DNA of 23,311 bases from a virus: positions 1-23,311 of the IMG/VR virus record IMGVR_UViG_3300034279_000230, one strand, 5' to 3'. Under the pieces are notes generated by a model. The model was not told the DNA's origin and searched no databases. It worked only from the letters and a program-made list of their open reading frames with translations. A program made the translations under genes and the position numbers. The first letter of the stretch is position 1. Each line of letters begins with the position of its first letter. Below are positions 7,308-14,595 of the stretch, one piece after another.

Positions 7308-7347
7308 TGTTACGCTACCCCATCACTTAAAATGGGGTAGCGTAATG
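7308..7347 (+). promoter_or_regulatory. RNA hairpin sequestering the HNH start codon
   Basis: The arms TTACGCTACCCCAT (7310-7323) and ATGGGGTAGCGTAA (7332-7345) are perfectly complementary over 14 bp with an 8-nt loop. Two G-U pairs (7309/7346, 7308/7347) extend the stem through the whole ATG start codon. The only SD-like element, GGGG at 7334-7337, is in the stem. There is no U-run, so a terminator role is secondary at best. In a read-through coat transcript the HNH start would be hidden, as known for some T4 homing endonuclease genes such as I-TevI. Confidence 0.7.
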
Positions 7348-7929
7348 ACCAAAATTTGCTGCATTAAAGAGTGCGACGCGCCAGTAATAGCTTTGGGGCT
7401 TTGCAACAAGCATTGGAGAAGGAACAAGAAATACGGTTCGCCAGTGGCAGTATCCTCCCACAGCGGCTTATTTCGAGGCCTTTCTGCCGAAGAGCGGTTT
7501 GCACGATCCGTAGTTAAATCTGACGGGTGTTGGGTTTGGAAGGCTAGCAAAGATAAAAACGGCTACGGTATTTTCAGAGGTGAGGTAGGCGGCGTTATGT
7601 TCACAAGGGCACACAGATTTTCATATGCAATGCATACTGGTGATCTGCTTCTGAACATGCAGGCGCTTCACACTTGCGATAACCCTAGCTGCGTAAATCC
7701 AGATCATTTGTTCTCGGGCACAAATGCCGATAATATGCGCGACAAAGTGCAAAAAGGTCGGACTCACATCGCCGCCGGAGAACGTAATGGCCACGCTATC
7801 CTCACAGAACGGCAAGTTCGGCGCATTCTTCGGGACCCTAGGCCCCACGCAGAAATCGCAACGCAGTACAACGTAGCAGCCTCTACGATTGGCAGCATAA
7901 AACAACGCTATTCGTGGAAACATCTTTAG
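7345..7929 (+). CDS. HNH endonuclease with N-terminal zinc-finger-like motif
   Basis: 194 residues. The N-terminus has a Cys/His cluster (Cys5, Cys6, Cys10, Cys20, His23), a zinc-finger-like module often fused to phage HNH proteins. The HNH core spans about 88-140: RAHRFSYAMHTGDL, then HTCDNPSCVNPDHLFSGTNA with His109, His121 and Asn127/Asn130, followed by DNMRDKVQKGR. The C-terminus (147-190) includes NGHAILTERQVRRIL and HAEIATQYNVAASTIGSI, a helix-turn-helix. It is not inside an intron and the coat gene before it is complete. The gene is clearly more AT-rich than its neighbours, a sign of transfer. Translation is probably restrained by the hairpin at 7308-7347. Confidence 0.9.
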   Translation: MTKICCIKECDAPVIALGLCNKHWRRNKKYGSPVAVSSHSGLFRGLSAEERFARSVVKSDGCWVWKASKDKNGYGIFRGEVGGVMFTRAHRFSYAMHTGDLLLNMQALHTCDNPSCVNPDHLFSGTNADNMRDKVQKGRTHIAAGERNGHAILTERQVRRILRDPRPHAEIATQYNVAASTIGSIKQRYSWKHL

Positions 7930-7936
7930 CTTGAAA
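7930..7936 (+). repeat. right copy of CTTGAAA direct repeat
   Basis: CTTGAAA directly after the HNH stop codon, identical to 7278-7284 after the coat stop. It runs into GGAT, giving AAAGGA, the SD of the gene at 7948, so this copy probably keeps the original intergenic context. Confidence 0.55.
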
Positions 7937-7947
7937 GGATCACAGAT

Positions 7948-8349
7948 ATGGCTCTTCCTTCCATCGGCGGCGGTCGTCAGTTCGGCGACGGCAACATCAA
8001 CGAACCCATCCTTGGCACGCAGGCTGCTCCTCCCGCTACGAAGGCTGCTGCGGCAACCCTCACGGCGGCTGAACTGGCCGGCGGCATCGTCACAACCACG
8101 CCTACCGGCGCGATTGACCTGACGCTGCCGACTGCGGCTCTTACCGACGCGCAGTTCAACAACGCTAAGGTCGATAGCTCGTTCGACTTCTATGTCATCA
8201 ACCTCACCGCCGCCACGTACGCGGCGACGCTGGTTGTTGGCACGGGCTGGACGATTGTCGGCACTGCGGCTGTCTCGGCCGCCACGTCGGCGCACTTCCG
8301 GGCGCGCAAGACGGGCGACAACGCCTACACCTGCTATCGCATCAGCTAA
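7948..8349 (+). CDS. putative small virion (decoration-like) protein
   Basis: 133 residues, Ala/Thr/Val-rich, no charged coiled coil and no membrane segment. After an N-terminal arm (ALPSIGGGRQFGDGNINEP) comes TLTAAELAGGIVTTT and then alternating beta strands (FDFYVINLTAATYAATLVVG, TGWTIVGTAAVSA) up to the end, DNAYTCYRIS. I recall similar short beta proteins directly after coat genes of P22-like phages; a capsid decoration or minor structural role is inferred from fold type and position. SD AAAGGA lies about 10 nt before the ATG. It may be distantly related to the next gene, since both have an (A)xLAGG block followed by a beta domain. Confidence 0.78.
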   Translation: MALPSIGGGRQFGDGNINEPILGTQAAPPATKAAAATLTAAELAGGIVTTTPTGAIDLTLPTAALTDAQFNNAKVDSSFDFYVINLTAATYAATLVVGTGWTIVGTAAVSAATSAHFRARKTGDNAYTCYRIS

Positions 8350-8354
8350 TCTGA

Positions 8355-8380
8355 TGGGCGGCTTTCGGGCCGCCCAGCTT
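8355..8380 (+). terminator. GC-rich hairpin, weak intrinsic terminator
   Basis: TGGGCGGC (8355-8362), loop of six bases, GCCGCCCA (8369-8376), then GCTTTAA. The stem is strong but the T-run is only three, so partial termination or RNA 3'-end protection is more likely than full termination. Confidence 0.5.
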
Positions 8381-8395
8381 TAACAGGAGGCGTAT

Positions 8396-8833
8396 ATGCC
8401 CAACACAAAACCTGTAGGCGTTGCCTACTCCGACCCCGAGCTTGTCCCGGGCACGACCATTACGGGCGCGGTTATTTCCGGCGGCCCGGTGTCCGGCACG
8501 ACCGTCACGGCGGCGGGCGACCTCTACGTAGCCTCGGCTACTGTGGCGGCTACCGGCAGCACGCAGGCTAACGCAGCGCAGTTGGCGGGCGGCTTCACGC
8601 TTGTCTCGGCAGCGGACGGCACAAAGGGCGTCAAACTCCCCGAGGCTGCGGCTGGCCGTGTGGTCATCCTGAAGAATGGCGCGGCTGCTATTCTGAAGGT
8701 ATGGCCGTCATCCGGTGACGCCATCAACGCCATCACCGCTGACAGCAACTACGTCCTTGCGTCCAACACGTCGTCCATCTTGGTCGCGTATGACAGCACG
8801 ACGTGGTATTCTGTGCCGCTTCTGGCTTCGTAA
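8396..8833 (+). CDS. putative small virion (decoration-like) protein
   Basis: 145 residues preceded by AGGAGG with ideal spacing, the strongest SD in this part of the window, so high expression is likely. An N-terminal arm (KPVGVAYSDPELVPGTTITG) leads to Gly/Thr/Val-rich beta segments, then NAAQLAGGFTLVSAADGTKG and VKLPEAAAGRVVILKN. The end is AYDSTTWYSVPLLAS. This latter part resembles a beta domain I have often seen in small phage virion proteins, but no function is known to me. Hairpins with near-identical stems lie on both sides of the gene, so its transcript may be processed or partly isolated. A decoration protein is the best guess. Confidence 0.78.
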   Translation: MPNTKPVGVAYSDPELVPGTTITGAVISGGPVSGTTVTAAGDLYVASATVAATGSTQANAAQLAGGFTLVSAADGTKGVKLPEAAAGRVVILKNGAAAILKVWPSSGDAINAITADSNYVLASNTSSILVAYDSTTWYSVPLLAS

Positions 8834-8836
8834 TCC

Positions 8837-8856
8837 GGGCGGCCTACGGGCCGCCC
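8837..8856 (+). terminator. GC-rich hairpin, weak intrinsic terminator
   Basis: GGGCGGCC (8837-8844), loop TACG, GGCCGCCC (8849-8856): an 8-bp perfect stem just after a stop codon. It is followed by CTCCTCTATT rather than a T-run. The stem core is the same GGGCGGC as in the hairpin at 8355. Confidence 0.5.
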
Positions 8857-8875
8857 CTCCTCTATTCGGTGACGC

Positions 8876-9079
8876 ATGATCTATCTCAGGCACCCTGACC
8901 ACGGCACCAAAGTCGCTACTATGGAAATGGAAGCGATTTATGATGAAGGGAATGGCTGGGTCCGCTATAATCCGGGCGAGCCGTGCGTTGAGCCGGCTGA
9001 ACCGACGAACGTCATGCAGCGCCGCAAGCGGCCAGCGCGTACACAGGTGACCGATGACGACAGCGGGCGAACAGATTAA
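8876..9079 (+). CDS. small conserved phage protein before the gp4-like gene
   Basis: 67 residues beginning MIYLRHPDHGTKVATMEMEA, followed by DEGNGWVRYNPGEP and a basic, Pro-rich tail (MQRRKRPARTQVTDDDSG). I remember such a short protein at this place in other P22-like phages, with no assigned role. The N-terminal half looks like a small beta hairpin module; the tail looks disordered. It overlaps the next gene by 26 bp in another frame, which supports coupling to the head-completion gene. The SD is weak (GGTGA close to the ATG). Confidence 0.68.
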   Translation: MIYLRHPDHGTKVATMEMEAIYDEGNGWVRYNPGEPCVEPAEPTNVMQRRKRPARTQVTDDDSGRTD

Positions 9080-9764
9080 CGGAGCTTTGCGGCTTCTGGG
9101 CGTGTTGGCGGAAGGCGAGACGCCGTCCGCTGAAACGTCTCAGGACGCCCTGTCTGCAATGAACCAGATGATCGACTCGTGGAATACCGAGCGGCTGGCG
9201 GTCTATTCGACTATCGACCAAGTGTTGACGTGGCCCGCAACGCAGCGGTCGCGTACGCTGGGGCCAACCGGCGACCTTGTCGGCGTGCGCCCGATCCTTG
9301 TCGAGGACAGCACGTATTTCCGCGACGCCTCGACCGGCATCTCGTACGGCATCAAGCTCATCAACCAGCAGCAGTACAACGGCATCGCGGTCAAGACCGT
9401 CACCAGCACCTACCCGCAGGTCATGTTTGTCAACATGACTTACCCGGACATCGAACTGTACGTCTATCCGGTCCCGTTCAAGGATTTGGAGTTTCACTTC
9501 ATCTCGGTCCAGCCGCTGACCGAGCCCGCCAATCTGGCGACGACGCTGGCGTTCCCGCCAGGCTACCTGCGCGCGTTTCGCTACAACTTGGCGTGCGAAA
9601 TGGCGCCAGAGTTCGGCGTTAACCCGTCGCCGCAGGTCCAGCGCATCGCAATGACGTCCAAGCGCAACATCAAGCGCATCAACAACCCCGACGACATCAT
9701 GGCGATCCCGTACTCGATCACCGGCACACGTCAGCGGTTTAATATTTTCGCGGGCAACTACTAA
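9054..9764 (+). CDS. P22 gp4-like head-to-tail adaptor (head completion protein)
   Basis: 236 residues, longer than P22 gp4 (166). In P22, gp4 binds below the portal after packaging, seals the head and forms the platform for gp10. The helical N-terminal half has the recognisable pattern TAGEQINGALRLLGVLAEGE, then QDALSAMNQMIDSWNTERLA. The middle has NMTYPDIELYVYPVPFKDLE, and the end has RAFRYNLACEMAPEFGVNPS, a typical closing block. The order gp4-like, gp10-like is that of P22. Its TAA overlaps the next ATG by one base. Confidence 0.87.
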   Translation: MTTAGEQINGALRLLGVLAEGETPSAETSQDALSAMNQMIDSWNTERLAVYSTIDQVLTWPATQRSRTLGPTGDLVGVRPILVEDSTYFRDASTGISYGIKLINQQQYNGIAVKTVTSTYPQVMFVNMTYPDIELYVYPVPFKDLEFHFISVQPLTEPANLATTLAFPPGYLRAFRYNLACEMAPEFGVNPSPQVQRIAMTSKRNIKRINNPDDIMAIPYSITGTRQRFNIFAGNY

Positions 9765-11197
9765 TGAAGAGCCCGATTTTAGGTTCCTTCAGCGCCGTCC
9801 GCAGCCCAAACGCGGCGGACAACCAGCTCATCAACCTGTTCCCGGAGATGATCCCGGAGGCGGGCAAGGAGCCCGCGTTCCTGCAACGCGCGCCCGGACT
9901 GCGCTTTCTGGCCTACGTCGGCAACGGACCCGTGCGCGGGCTGTGGACGTTTGGCGACTACGGATACGCCGTCTCGGGCGACAAGCTCTACCAGATCGAC
10001 AACATGTGGGTCGTCACCGAAAAGGGCACGGTTGCGGGGTCCGGCCCCGTGTCGATGGTGGACAACGGCACGCAGCTCTTCATTGCTGCGGGCGCCACCG
10101 GCTACATCTACAACGCTGGCACTGACGTGTTCGCGCAAATCACGGACCCGGACTTCCCCGGCGCGTCCACGGTCGGCTTCATCGACGGCTATTTCGTCTT
10201 CACCGAGCCCAACAGCCAAAAGTTCTGGGTGACCGAGCTGCTCGACGGCACGTCCGTCGATCCGCTGGACTTCGCCAGCGCGGAGGGCTCGCCCGACGAC
10301 CTTGTGTCGCTGATCGTCGATCACCGCGAAGTCTGGCTGTTCGGCCAGACGTCCGTCGAGGTCTGGTACAACGCCGGGCTGCCCGACTTCCCGCTGTCGC
10401 GCATCCAAGGCGCGTTTAACGAGATCGGTTGCGCAGCGCGCGCCTCGGTCGCCAAGCTGGACAACGGCGTGTTCTGGCTGGGCGCGGACGCTCGCGGTCG
10501 CGGTATCGTTTACCGCTCGCAAGGCTACAACGGCCAGCGCATCTCCACGCACGCGGTCGAGTGGCAAATTCAACAGTACGCCGACATCTCGGACGCCACC
10601 GCCTACACCTACCAGCAGGACGGCCATTCGTTCTACGTGCTCAACTTCCCGTCCGCCGACATCACATGGGTCTACGACGTGGCGACGCTGTCGTGGCACC
10701 AGCGCGCCGGCTGGCTGAACAATCGCTACACCCGCCACCGGGGCGACTGCCAGATGGCCTACAACGCCGAGATCGTGGTGGGCGATTATCTCGCCGGGGC
10801 GATCTACGCCTACGATCCGACCGTCTACACGGAGGCGGGCACCGTCCAGAAGTGGTTGCGGTCGTGGCGGGCGCTGCCCACCGGAACCAACAACCTGTCG
10901 CGCACGACGCACCACGCCCTGCAACTCGACTGCGAGAGCGGCGTCGGGCTTGACGGCGAGCAGCAGGGCACCGACCCGCAGGTCATGCTGCGCTGGTCCG
11001 ACGACGGCGGTCATACGTGGTCGAACGAGCACTGGAAGTCGATGGGGCGCATCGGTGAGACGGGCGCCCGCGTCATCTGGCGGCGGCTCGGCATGACGAT
11101 GAAGCTGCGCGACCGCGTCTACGAAGTCTCGGGGACTGACCCGGTCAAGATTGCCATCATGGGTGCGGAGCTGATTATGGACCGTACCAATGCCTGA
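9764..11197 (+). CDS. P22 gp10-like packaged-DNA stabilization / tail hub protein
   Basis: 477 residues, nearly the same length as P22 gp10 (472). It attaches to the gp4-like ring and carries the tail fibres or spikes; without it packaged DNA leaks. The N-terminus SPILGSFSAVRSPNAADN, followed by LINLFPE and LQRAPGLRFLAYVGNGPVRG, is the hallmark of the Phage_stabilise family. The body consists of repeated beta strands of propeller type, with W and G at regular spacing (GYAVSGDKLYQIDNMWV, DHREVWLFGQTSVEVWYN, DNGVFWLGADARGRGIVY). It overlaps the next gene by 8 bp (ATGCCTGA). Confidence 0.9.
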   Translation: MKSPILGSFSAVRSPNAADNQLINLFPEMIPEAGKEPAFLQRAPGLRFLAYVGNGPVRGLWTFGDYGYAVSGDKLYQIDNMWVVTEKGTVAGSGPVSMVDNGTQLFIAAGATGYIYNAGTDVFAQITDPDFPGASTVGFIDGYFVFTEPNSQKFWVTELLDGTSVDPLDFASAEGSPDDLVSLIVDHREVWLFGQTSVEVWYNAGLPDFPLSRIQGAFNEIGCAARASVAKLDNGVFWLGADARGRGIVYRSQGYNGQRISTHAVEWQIQQYADISDATAYTYQQDGHSFYVLNFPSADITWVYDVATLSWHQRAGWLNNRYTRHRGDCQMAYNAEIVVGDYLAGAIYAYDPTVYTEAGTVQKWLRSWRALPTGTNNLSRTTHHALQLDCESGVGLDGEQQGTDPQVMLRWSDDGGHTWSNEHWKSMGRIGETGARVIWRRLGMTMKLRDRVYEVSGTDPVKIAIMGAELIMDRTNA

Positions 11198-11768
11198 GAA
11201 CATCACGCAAATCCCGGCGGCGCGCGTCACCATCGCGGAAGAGCCGACGCCGTACCCGTCGCGTCCGTGGTATCGGTACTTCTACAACCTCTTCGCCATT
11301 TTGGGCAGCGGGTCGCTGCGCAACGGCGCGTTTCACAGCGAGCAGACGCAGACGGCGGCGGCCATCAACACCGGCTACGCCATGACGTTCAACAAGACGG
11401 ACCTGACCCAAGGCGTCTACATCGGCACGCCTAACTCGCGCGTCTACGTGGACCGCCCCGGCGCGTACAACTTCCAGTTCTCGGCGCAGTTTCACAGCAC
11501 CAACGCCTCATCAAAGGACATCTACGTTTGGGCCGACATCAACGGCACGGCGGTCCCGCAGTCGGCTACCAAGCTCACGATGAAGGGTTCTGGCGAATCA
11601 TATTTGGCGGCGTGGAACTTCGTCCTGCGCATGAACACGGGCGACTATTTCCGGCTCATGTGGGCGACTACTAACACGAACGTCTCAATTCTGGCGGAAG
11701 CCGCCACGGCCTTTTCCCCGGCCATCCCTTCTGTTATCCTGACTGCCGCAGCAAACATAGGTGAATAA
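11190..11768 (+). CDS. jelly-roll-type tail-region protein
   Basis: 192 residues. A short N-terminal arm with an aromatic anchor (YPSRPWYRYFYNLFAILGSG) is followed by a C1q/TNF-like jelly roll: FHSEQTQTAAAINTGYAMTF, then PGAYNFQFSAQFHST, DIYVWADINGTAVPQSAT, AAWNFVLRMNTGDYFRLMW and NVSILA. I recall this beta fold as common between gp10-like and fibre genes in podoviruses. It may form a trimeric collar or fibre adaptor; that role is inferred. It is coupled to both neighbours (8-bp overlap upstream, 1-bp overlap downstream). Confidence 0.78.
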   Translation: MPENITQIPAARVTIAEEPTPYPSRPWYRYFYNLFAILGSGSLRNGAFHSEQTQTAAAINTGYAMTFNKTDLTQGVYIGTPNSRVYVDRPGAYNFQFSAQFHSTNASSKDIYVWADINGTAVPQSATKLTMKGSGESYLAAWNFVLRMNTGDYFRLMWATTNTNVSILAEAATAFSPAIPSVILTAAANIGE

Positions 11769-12970
11769 TGGCCGTTCTCACACCCTCACCTAAGATGCAG
11801 TTCGAAAGTGCGGCTGGCGTGCCGCTGTCGGGCGGCAAGGTGTACACCTACGCGGCGGGCACGACCACGCCGCAGGCGACCTTCACGGACTACACGGGCG
11901 CCACGCCCAACGCCAACCCGATCATCCTCGACTCGCGCGGCGAGGCGGCGATCTGGCTCGGCTCGGCGTCCTACAAGTTTAAACTAACCGACGCCAACGA
12001 CGTCGAAATCTGGACCGTCGATTACATCTCGGCTCCCACGTCCGGCGTCTCGCCGGTCCTGTCCGGCAACGTCGTCATCGACAGCGACACGCCCGGCGTG
12101 GCGCTCAAGATCACCCAGACCGGCACGGGCGCGGTCTTGCGCGTGCAGGACAGCGCCGACCCCGACGTCACACCGTTCATCATCGACAACGCTGGCAACG
12201 TCGGTATTGGCACTGCCACACCCGCCGCACCGCTGGATGTGACCGGCGCTGCGCGGCTTGGCTCTCTGACGTTGGTAACGACGCCGCTTGGCGTCGCCAG
12301 CGGCGGCACCGGGCTGGCCACACTGACGGCCAACAACGTCCTGCTTGGCAACGGCGCGTCCGCCCCTACCTTCGTGGCGCCGGGCACGGCCGGTAACTTG
12401 CTGACCAGCAACGGCACGACATGGCAATCGACCGCCGCAACGGTTGAGATACCTTCACAGACGGGCAACGCGGGCAAGGTGCTGGGGACCGATGGCACGA
12501 CTGTCTCGTGGGGCTTTAGCCTTGTCGCTGGTACGGCTCAGACGCCGACAACGACAAACGCCGATTTCACTGGTATTCCTTCATGGGTGCGGCGCGTCAC
12601 AGTAGCATTTTCAAATCTTTCTACAAACGCTTCTACGGCGGTCACGTTGCGCCTTGGGACGGGCGGCGTCTTTGCGACTTCCGGCTACCTTTGCGACATA
12701 TGGAATGGCGTCGCAGGTAACACTTCAACAACTGACTTTCTGCTGGATATTTCCGGTCAAACGGCTGCAACTGCGCGCAACGGGTCTGTCACGCTGCATA
12801 ACGTCTCAGGCAATACTTGGGTAGCGGTAGGATTCGCTTCTCGGCCGACTCAAGTCATCAACAGTTTGACAGGAACTGTCACTCTTGGAGGTGTGCTTGA
12901 CAGCGTTCGGTTGCTTTCGGGCGGCGGTAATTTGTTTGACGGCGGCACCGTCAACGTCTTCTGGGAGTAG
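11768..12970 (+). CDS. tail fibre protein
   Basis: 400 residues. The N-terminal 85 residues (LTPSPKMQFESAAGVPLSGG, KVYTYAAGTTTPQATF, SRGEAAIWLGSASYKFKL) are a widespread phage fibre head-binding domain that docks to the tail hub. The middle (about 140-235) has shaft-type repeats, GNVGIGTATPAAPLDVTGAA and GVASGGTGLATLTANNVLLG. The C-terminal 130 residues (PSWVRRVTVAFSNLSTNAS to DSVRLLSGGGNLFDGG) form a beta domain often seen at fibre tips, a likely receptor-binding part. There is no obvious depolymerase or chaperone domain, so it is a simple fibre rather than a P22-type tailspike. The distal part is less GC-rich, as expected for a host-range domain under exchange. Confidence 0.85.
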   Translation: MAVLTPSPKMQFESAAGVPLSGGKVYTYAAGTTTPQATFTDYTGATPNANPIILDSRGEAAIWLGSASYKFKLTDANDVEIWTVDYISAPTSGVSPVLSGNVVIDSDTPGVALKITQTGTGAVLRVQDSADPDVTPFIIDNAGNVGIGTATPAAPLDVTGAARLGSLTLVTTPLGVASGGTGLATLTANNVLLGNGASAPTFVAPGTAGNLLTSNGTTWQSTAATVEIPSQTGNAGKVLGTDGTTVSWGFSLVAGTAQTPTTTNADFTGIPSWVRRVTVAFSNLSTNASTAVTLRLGTGGVFATSGYLCDIWNGVAGNTSTTDFLLDISGQTAATARNGSVTLHNVSGNTWVAVGFASRPTQVINSLTGTVTLGGVLDSVRLLSGGGNLFDGGTVNVFWE

Positions 12971-12973
12971 CAG

Positions 12974-13780
12974 GTGACGCTTGCCGATCAGGTCGAAGCC
13001 GCCTTTCTGGAGCAGCCGCAGGCTGACTGCCCGGTCACGCACCGCTTTGGGCCGGGCATCTACATCCGCGAGGTGCTGCTGCCGCGCGGCGCGTACGTCG
13101 TCGGCCACGCCCACAAGACGGTGCACCTCAACATCATGCTGACCGGACGGCTGGGGCTGTTCGATGACGAGGGCAACGAGACGATCCTGTCCGCGCCGCA
13201 GACGTTCGTCGCGGGCATGGGCCGCAAGGTCGCCTACATCTACGAGGACGTCATCTGGCAGAATGTCCACGCGACCACTGAGACGGACGTGGAGACGCTG
13301 GAGGACACCTACCTCGACAAGAGCGCCATCTGGCTCGACCACGCCCGCCGTGCGTCGCTGGTGACCGAAAACTATTCTGAGGACAACGAGGACTTCGATG
13401 CGGCTCTGGCCGACCTGCGCCTCGACCCGCTGACTGTGCGCCTGGCTGCCGAACGGTCGGACGACGTGGCGCCATTTCCGCCGGGCGACTACAAGGTCAT
13501 GCCCGGCCCCTCTAAGATCAACGGCAAGGGCCTATTCGCCACGGGCGTCATCGACGTCAACGAGCTGATCGCCCCGGCCCGCCTCGACGGGCAGCGCACG
13601 CCAGCCGGGCGCTACATCAACCACAGCCGGACACCCAACGCTGACGCGGCGATGACCGAGACGGGCGACATCTATCTGTTCGCTCTGCGGCCAATCGCCG
13701 GGTGCCGTGGCGGGCAGCTTGGCGAAGAGATCACAATAGACTATCGTCGGTTTCTGAACCTGACGTGCAGGAGTAATTAA
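12974..13780 (+). CDS. cupin-SET fusion, putative protein-lysine methyltransferase
   Basis: 268 residues. The GTG start is supported by GGGAG 6 nt upstream. Residues 15-125 form a cupin-like barrel: DCPVTHRFGPGIYIREVLLP, then the metal-type motif GHAHKTVHLNIMLTG (His45, His47, His51) and a later VHATTETD (His99). This half resembles a cupin protein common in phages and of unknown role. Residues 172-260 carry the hallmarks of a SET domain: KINGKGLFAT, then RYINHSRTPNA (Asn216-His217, the SAM-binding NH motif) and GEEITIDYR (Tyr257, catalytic position). Pre- and post-SET parts are absent, so the domain is minimal. It sits between fibre and ejection genes, so a virion protein may be the substrate; a host target is equally possible. 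Activity is not shown. Confidence 0.8.
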   Translation: MTLADQVEAAFLEQPQADCPVTHRFGPGIYIREVLLPRGAYVVGHAHKTVHLNIMLTGRLGLFDDEGNETILSAPQTFVAGMGRKVAYIYEDVIWQNVHATTETDVETLEDTYLDKSAIWLDHARRASLVTENYSEDNEDFDAALADLRLDPLTVRLAAERSDDVAPFPPGDYKVMPGPSKINGKGLFATGVIDVNELIAPARLDGQRTPAGRYINHSRTPNADAAMTETGDIYLFALRPIAGCRGGQLGEEITIDYRRFLNLTCRSN

Positions 13781-13781
13781 C

Positions 13782-14570
13782 ATGGCGGGTATTGCAGCAG
13801 CAGCAGCCATCGGTGCGGGCGGGTCCATTCTCGGCGGCCTGCTCGGCGGCAGTTCGGCCAAGAAAGCCGCCAAGATACAGGCGGCTGCGGCCCGCGAAGG
13901 TATTGCAGCGCAGAAGGAGATGTTCGAGCGCCAAGTCGCACTGCAAGAGCCGTTCCGCCAAGCGGGCCTCACGTCGCAGAACCAGCTCATGACGCTGCTC
14001 GGCCTGAAGGGCGGCGACGAGGCGTCGGGCGAGTACGGCTCGGCGTCCAAGGCGTTCGGCATGGATCAGTTCAACGCCGACCCCGGCTACGCCTTCCGCT
14101 TGTCGGAGGGCATGAAGGCGCTGGAGCGGTCGGCTGCGGCGCGCGGCGGCCTGCTGTCGGGCCAGACCCTGAAGGGCATCAACCGCTACGGGCAGGACAT
14201 GGGCTCGCAAGAGTACCAGAACGCGTTCAACCGCTACCAAGTGGAGCGCAACGCGCGCCTGAACCCGCTCCAGAGCCTCATGGGCGCCGGCCAGACGGCC
14301 ACGAACCAGCTCAGCGGGGCGGCGGGGCAGCTCGGGACGGGGCTGGCGCAGGGCTACGGCAACTTGGGCCAAGCGCAGGCGTCGGGCTACGTCGGCATGG
14401 GGCAGGCGGCGATGGGCGCGACGCAGGGCATCAGCAACCAGGTGCAAGGCTACTACAACAACCAGTTCATGAACAACATGCTGCAGTCGCGTAACCGTCC
14501 TACGGGGACTTTTGACTCGGCTATGTTCCAAGCGGAATACACCCCCACGCCCAACTACAATTTCGGTTGA
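13782..14570 (+). CDS. ejection protein, P22 gp7-like (DNA transfer protein)
   Basis: 262 residues (P22 gp7 is 229). First of three ejection proteins that leave the head with the DNA and build a conduit through the cell envelope. The N-terminus has a Gly-zipper hydrophobic stretch (AAAAIGAGGSILGGLLGG), then a long Ala-rich helix (KAAKIQAAAAREGIAAQKEM). The block EPFRQAGLTSQNQLMTLLGL and the region FNADPGYAFRLSEGMKALER with SAAARGGLLSG are signatures I know from phage DNA transfer proteins. The C-terminal third is Gly/Gln-rich with regular ALGQ/NLGQ-type repeats and looks helical. SD AGGAG lies 8 nt before the ATG. Confidence 0.83.
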   Translation: MAGIAAAAAIGAGGSILGGLLGGSSAKKAAKIQAAAAREGIAAQKEMFERQVALQEPFRQAGLTSQNQLMTLLGLKGGDEASGEYGSASKAFGMDQFNADPGYAFRLSEGMKALERSAAARGGLLSGQTLKGINRYGQDMGSQEYQNAFNRYQVERNARLNPLQSLMGAGQTATNQLSGAAGQLGTGLAQGYGNLGQAQASGYVGMGQAAMGATQGISNQVQGYYNNQFMNNMLQSRNRPTGTFDSAMFQAEYTPTPNYNFG

Positions 14571-14595
14571 GCAACGTAAGATTGGGACTGTAACA

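Noticed and set aside
7302-7333. Possible promoter TTGACG ... TAAAAT within the HNH hairpin region
   Set aside because: The spacer would be 20 bp, too long for a normal sigma70 promoter; the hairpin explains this sequence better.
7278-7947. Group I intron carrying the HNH gene
   Set aside because: The coat protein is complete before it and the next gene has its own SD and ATG; no split exon is visible, so it is a free-standing insertion.
9779-11233. 484-codon ORF on the - strand opposite the gp10-like gene
   Set aside because: It is a GC-rich antisense shadow: Arg/Val/Asp/Gly-heavy sequence without any family motif, while the + strand frame is a clear Phage_stabilise protein.
14512-14595. 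Upstream extension of the second ejection protein
   Set aside because: Would overlap the gp7-like gene; ATG at 14596 right after that gene is preferred although its SD is weak.
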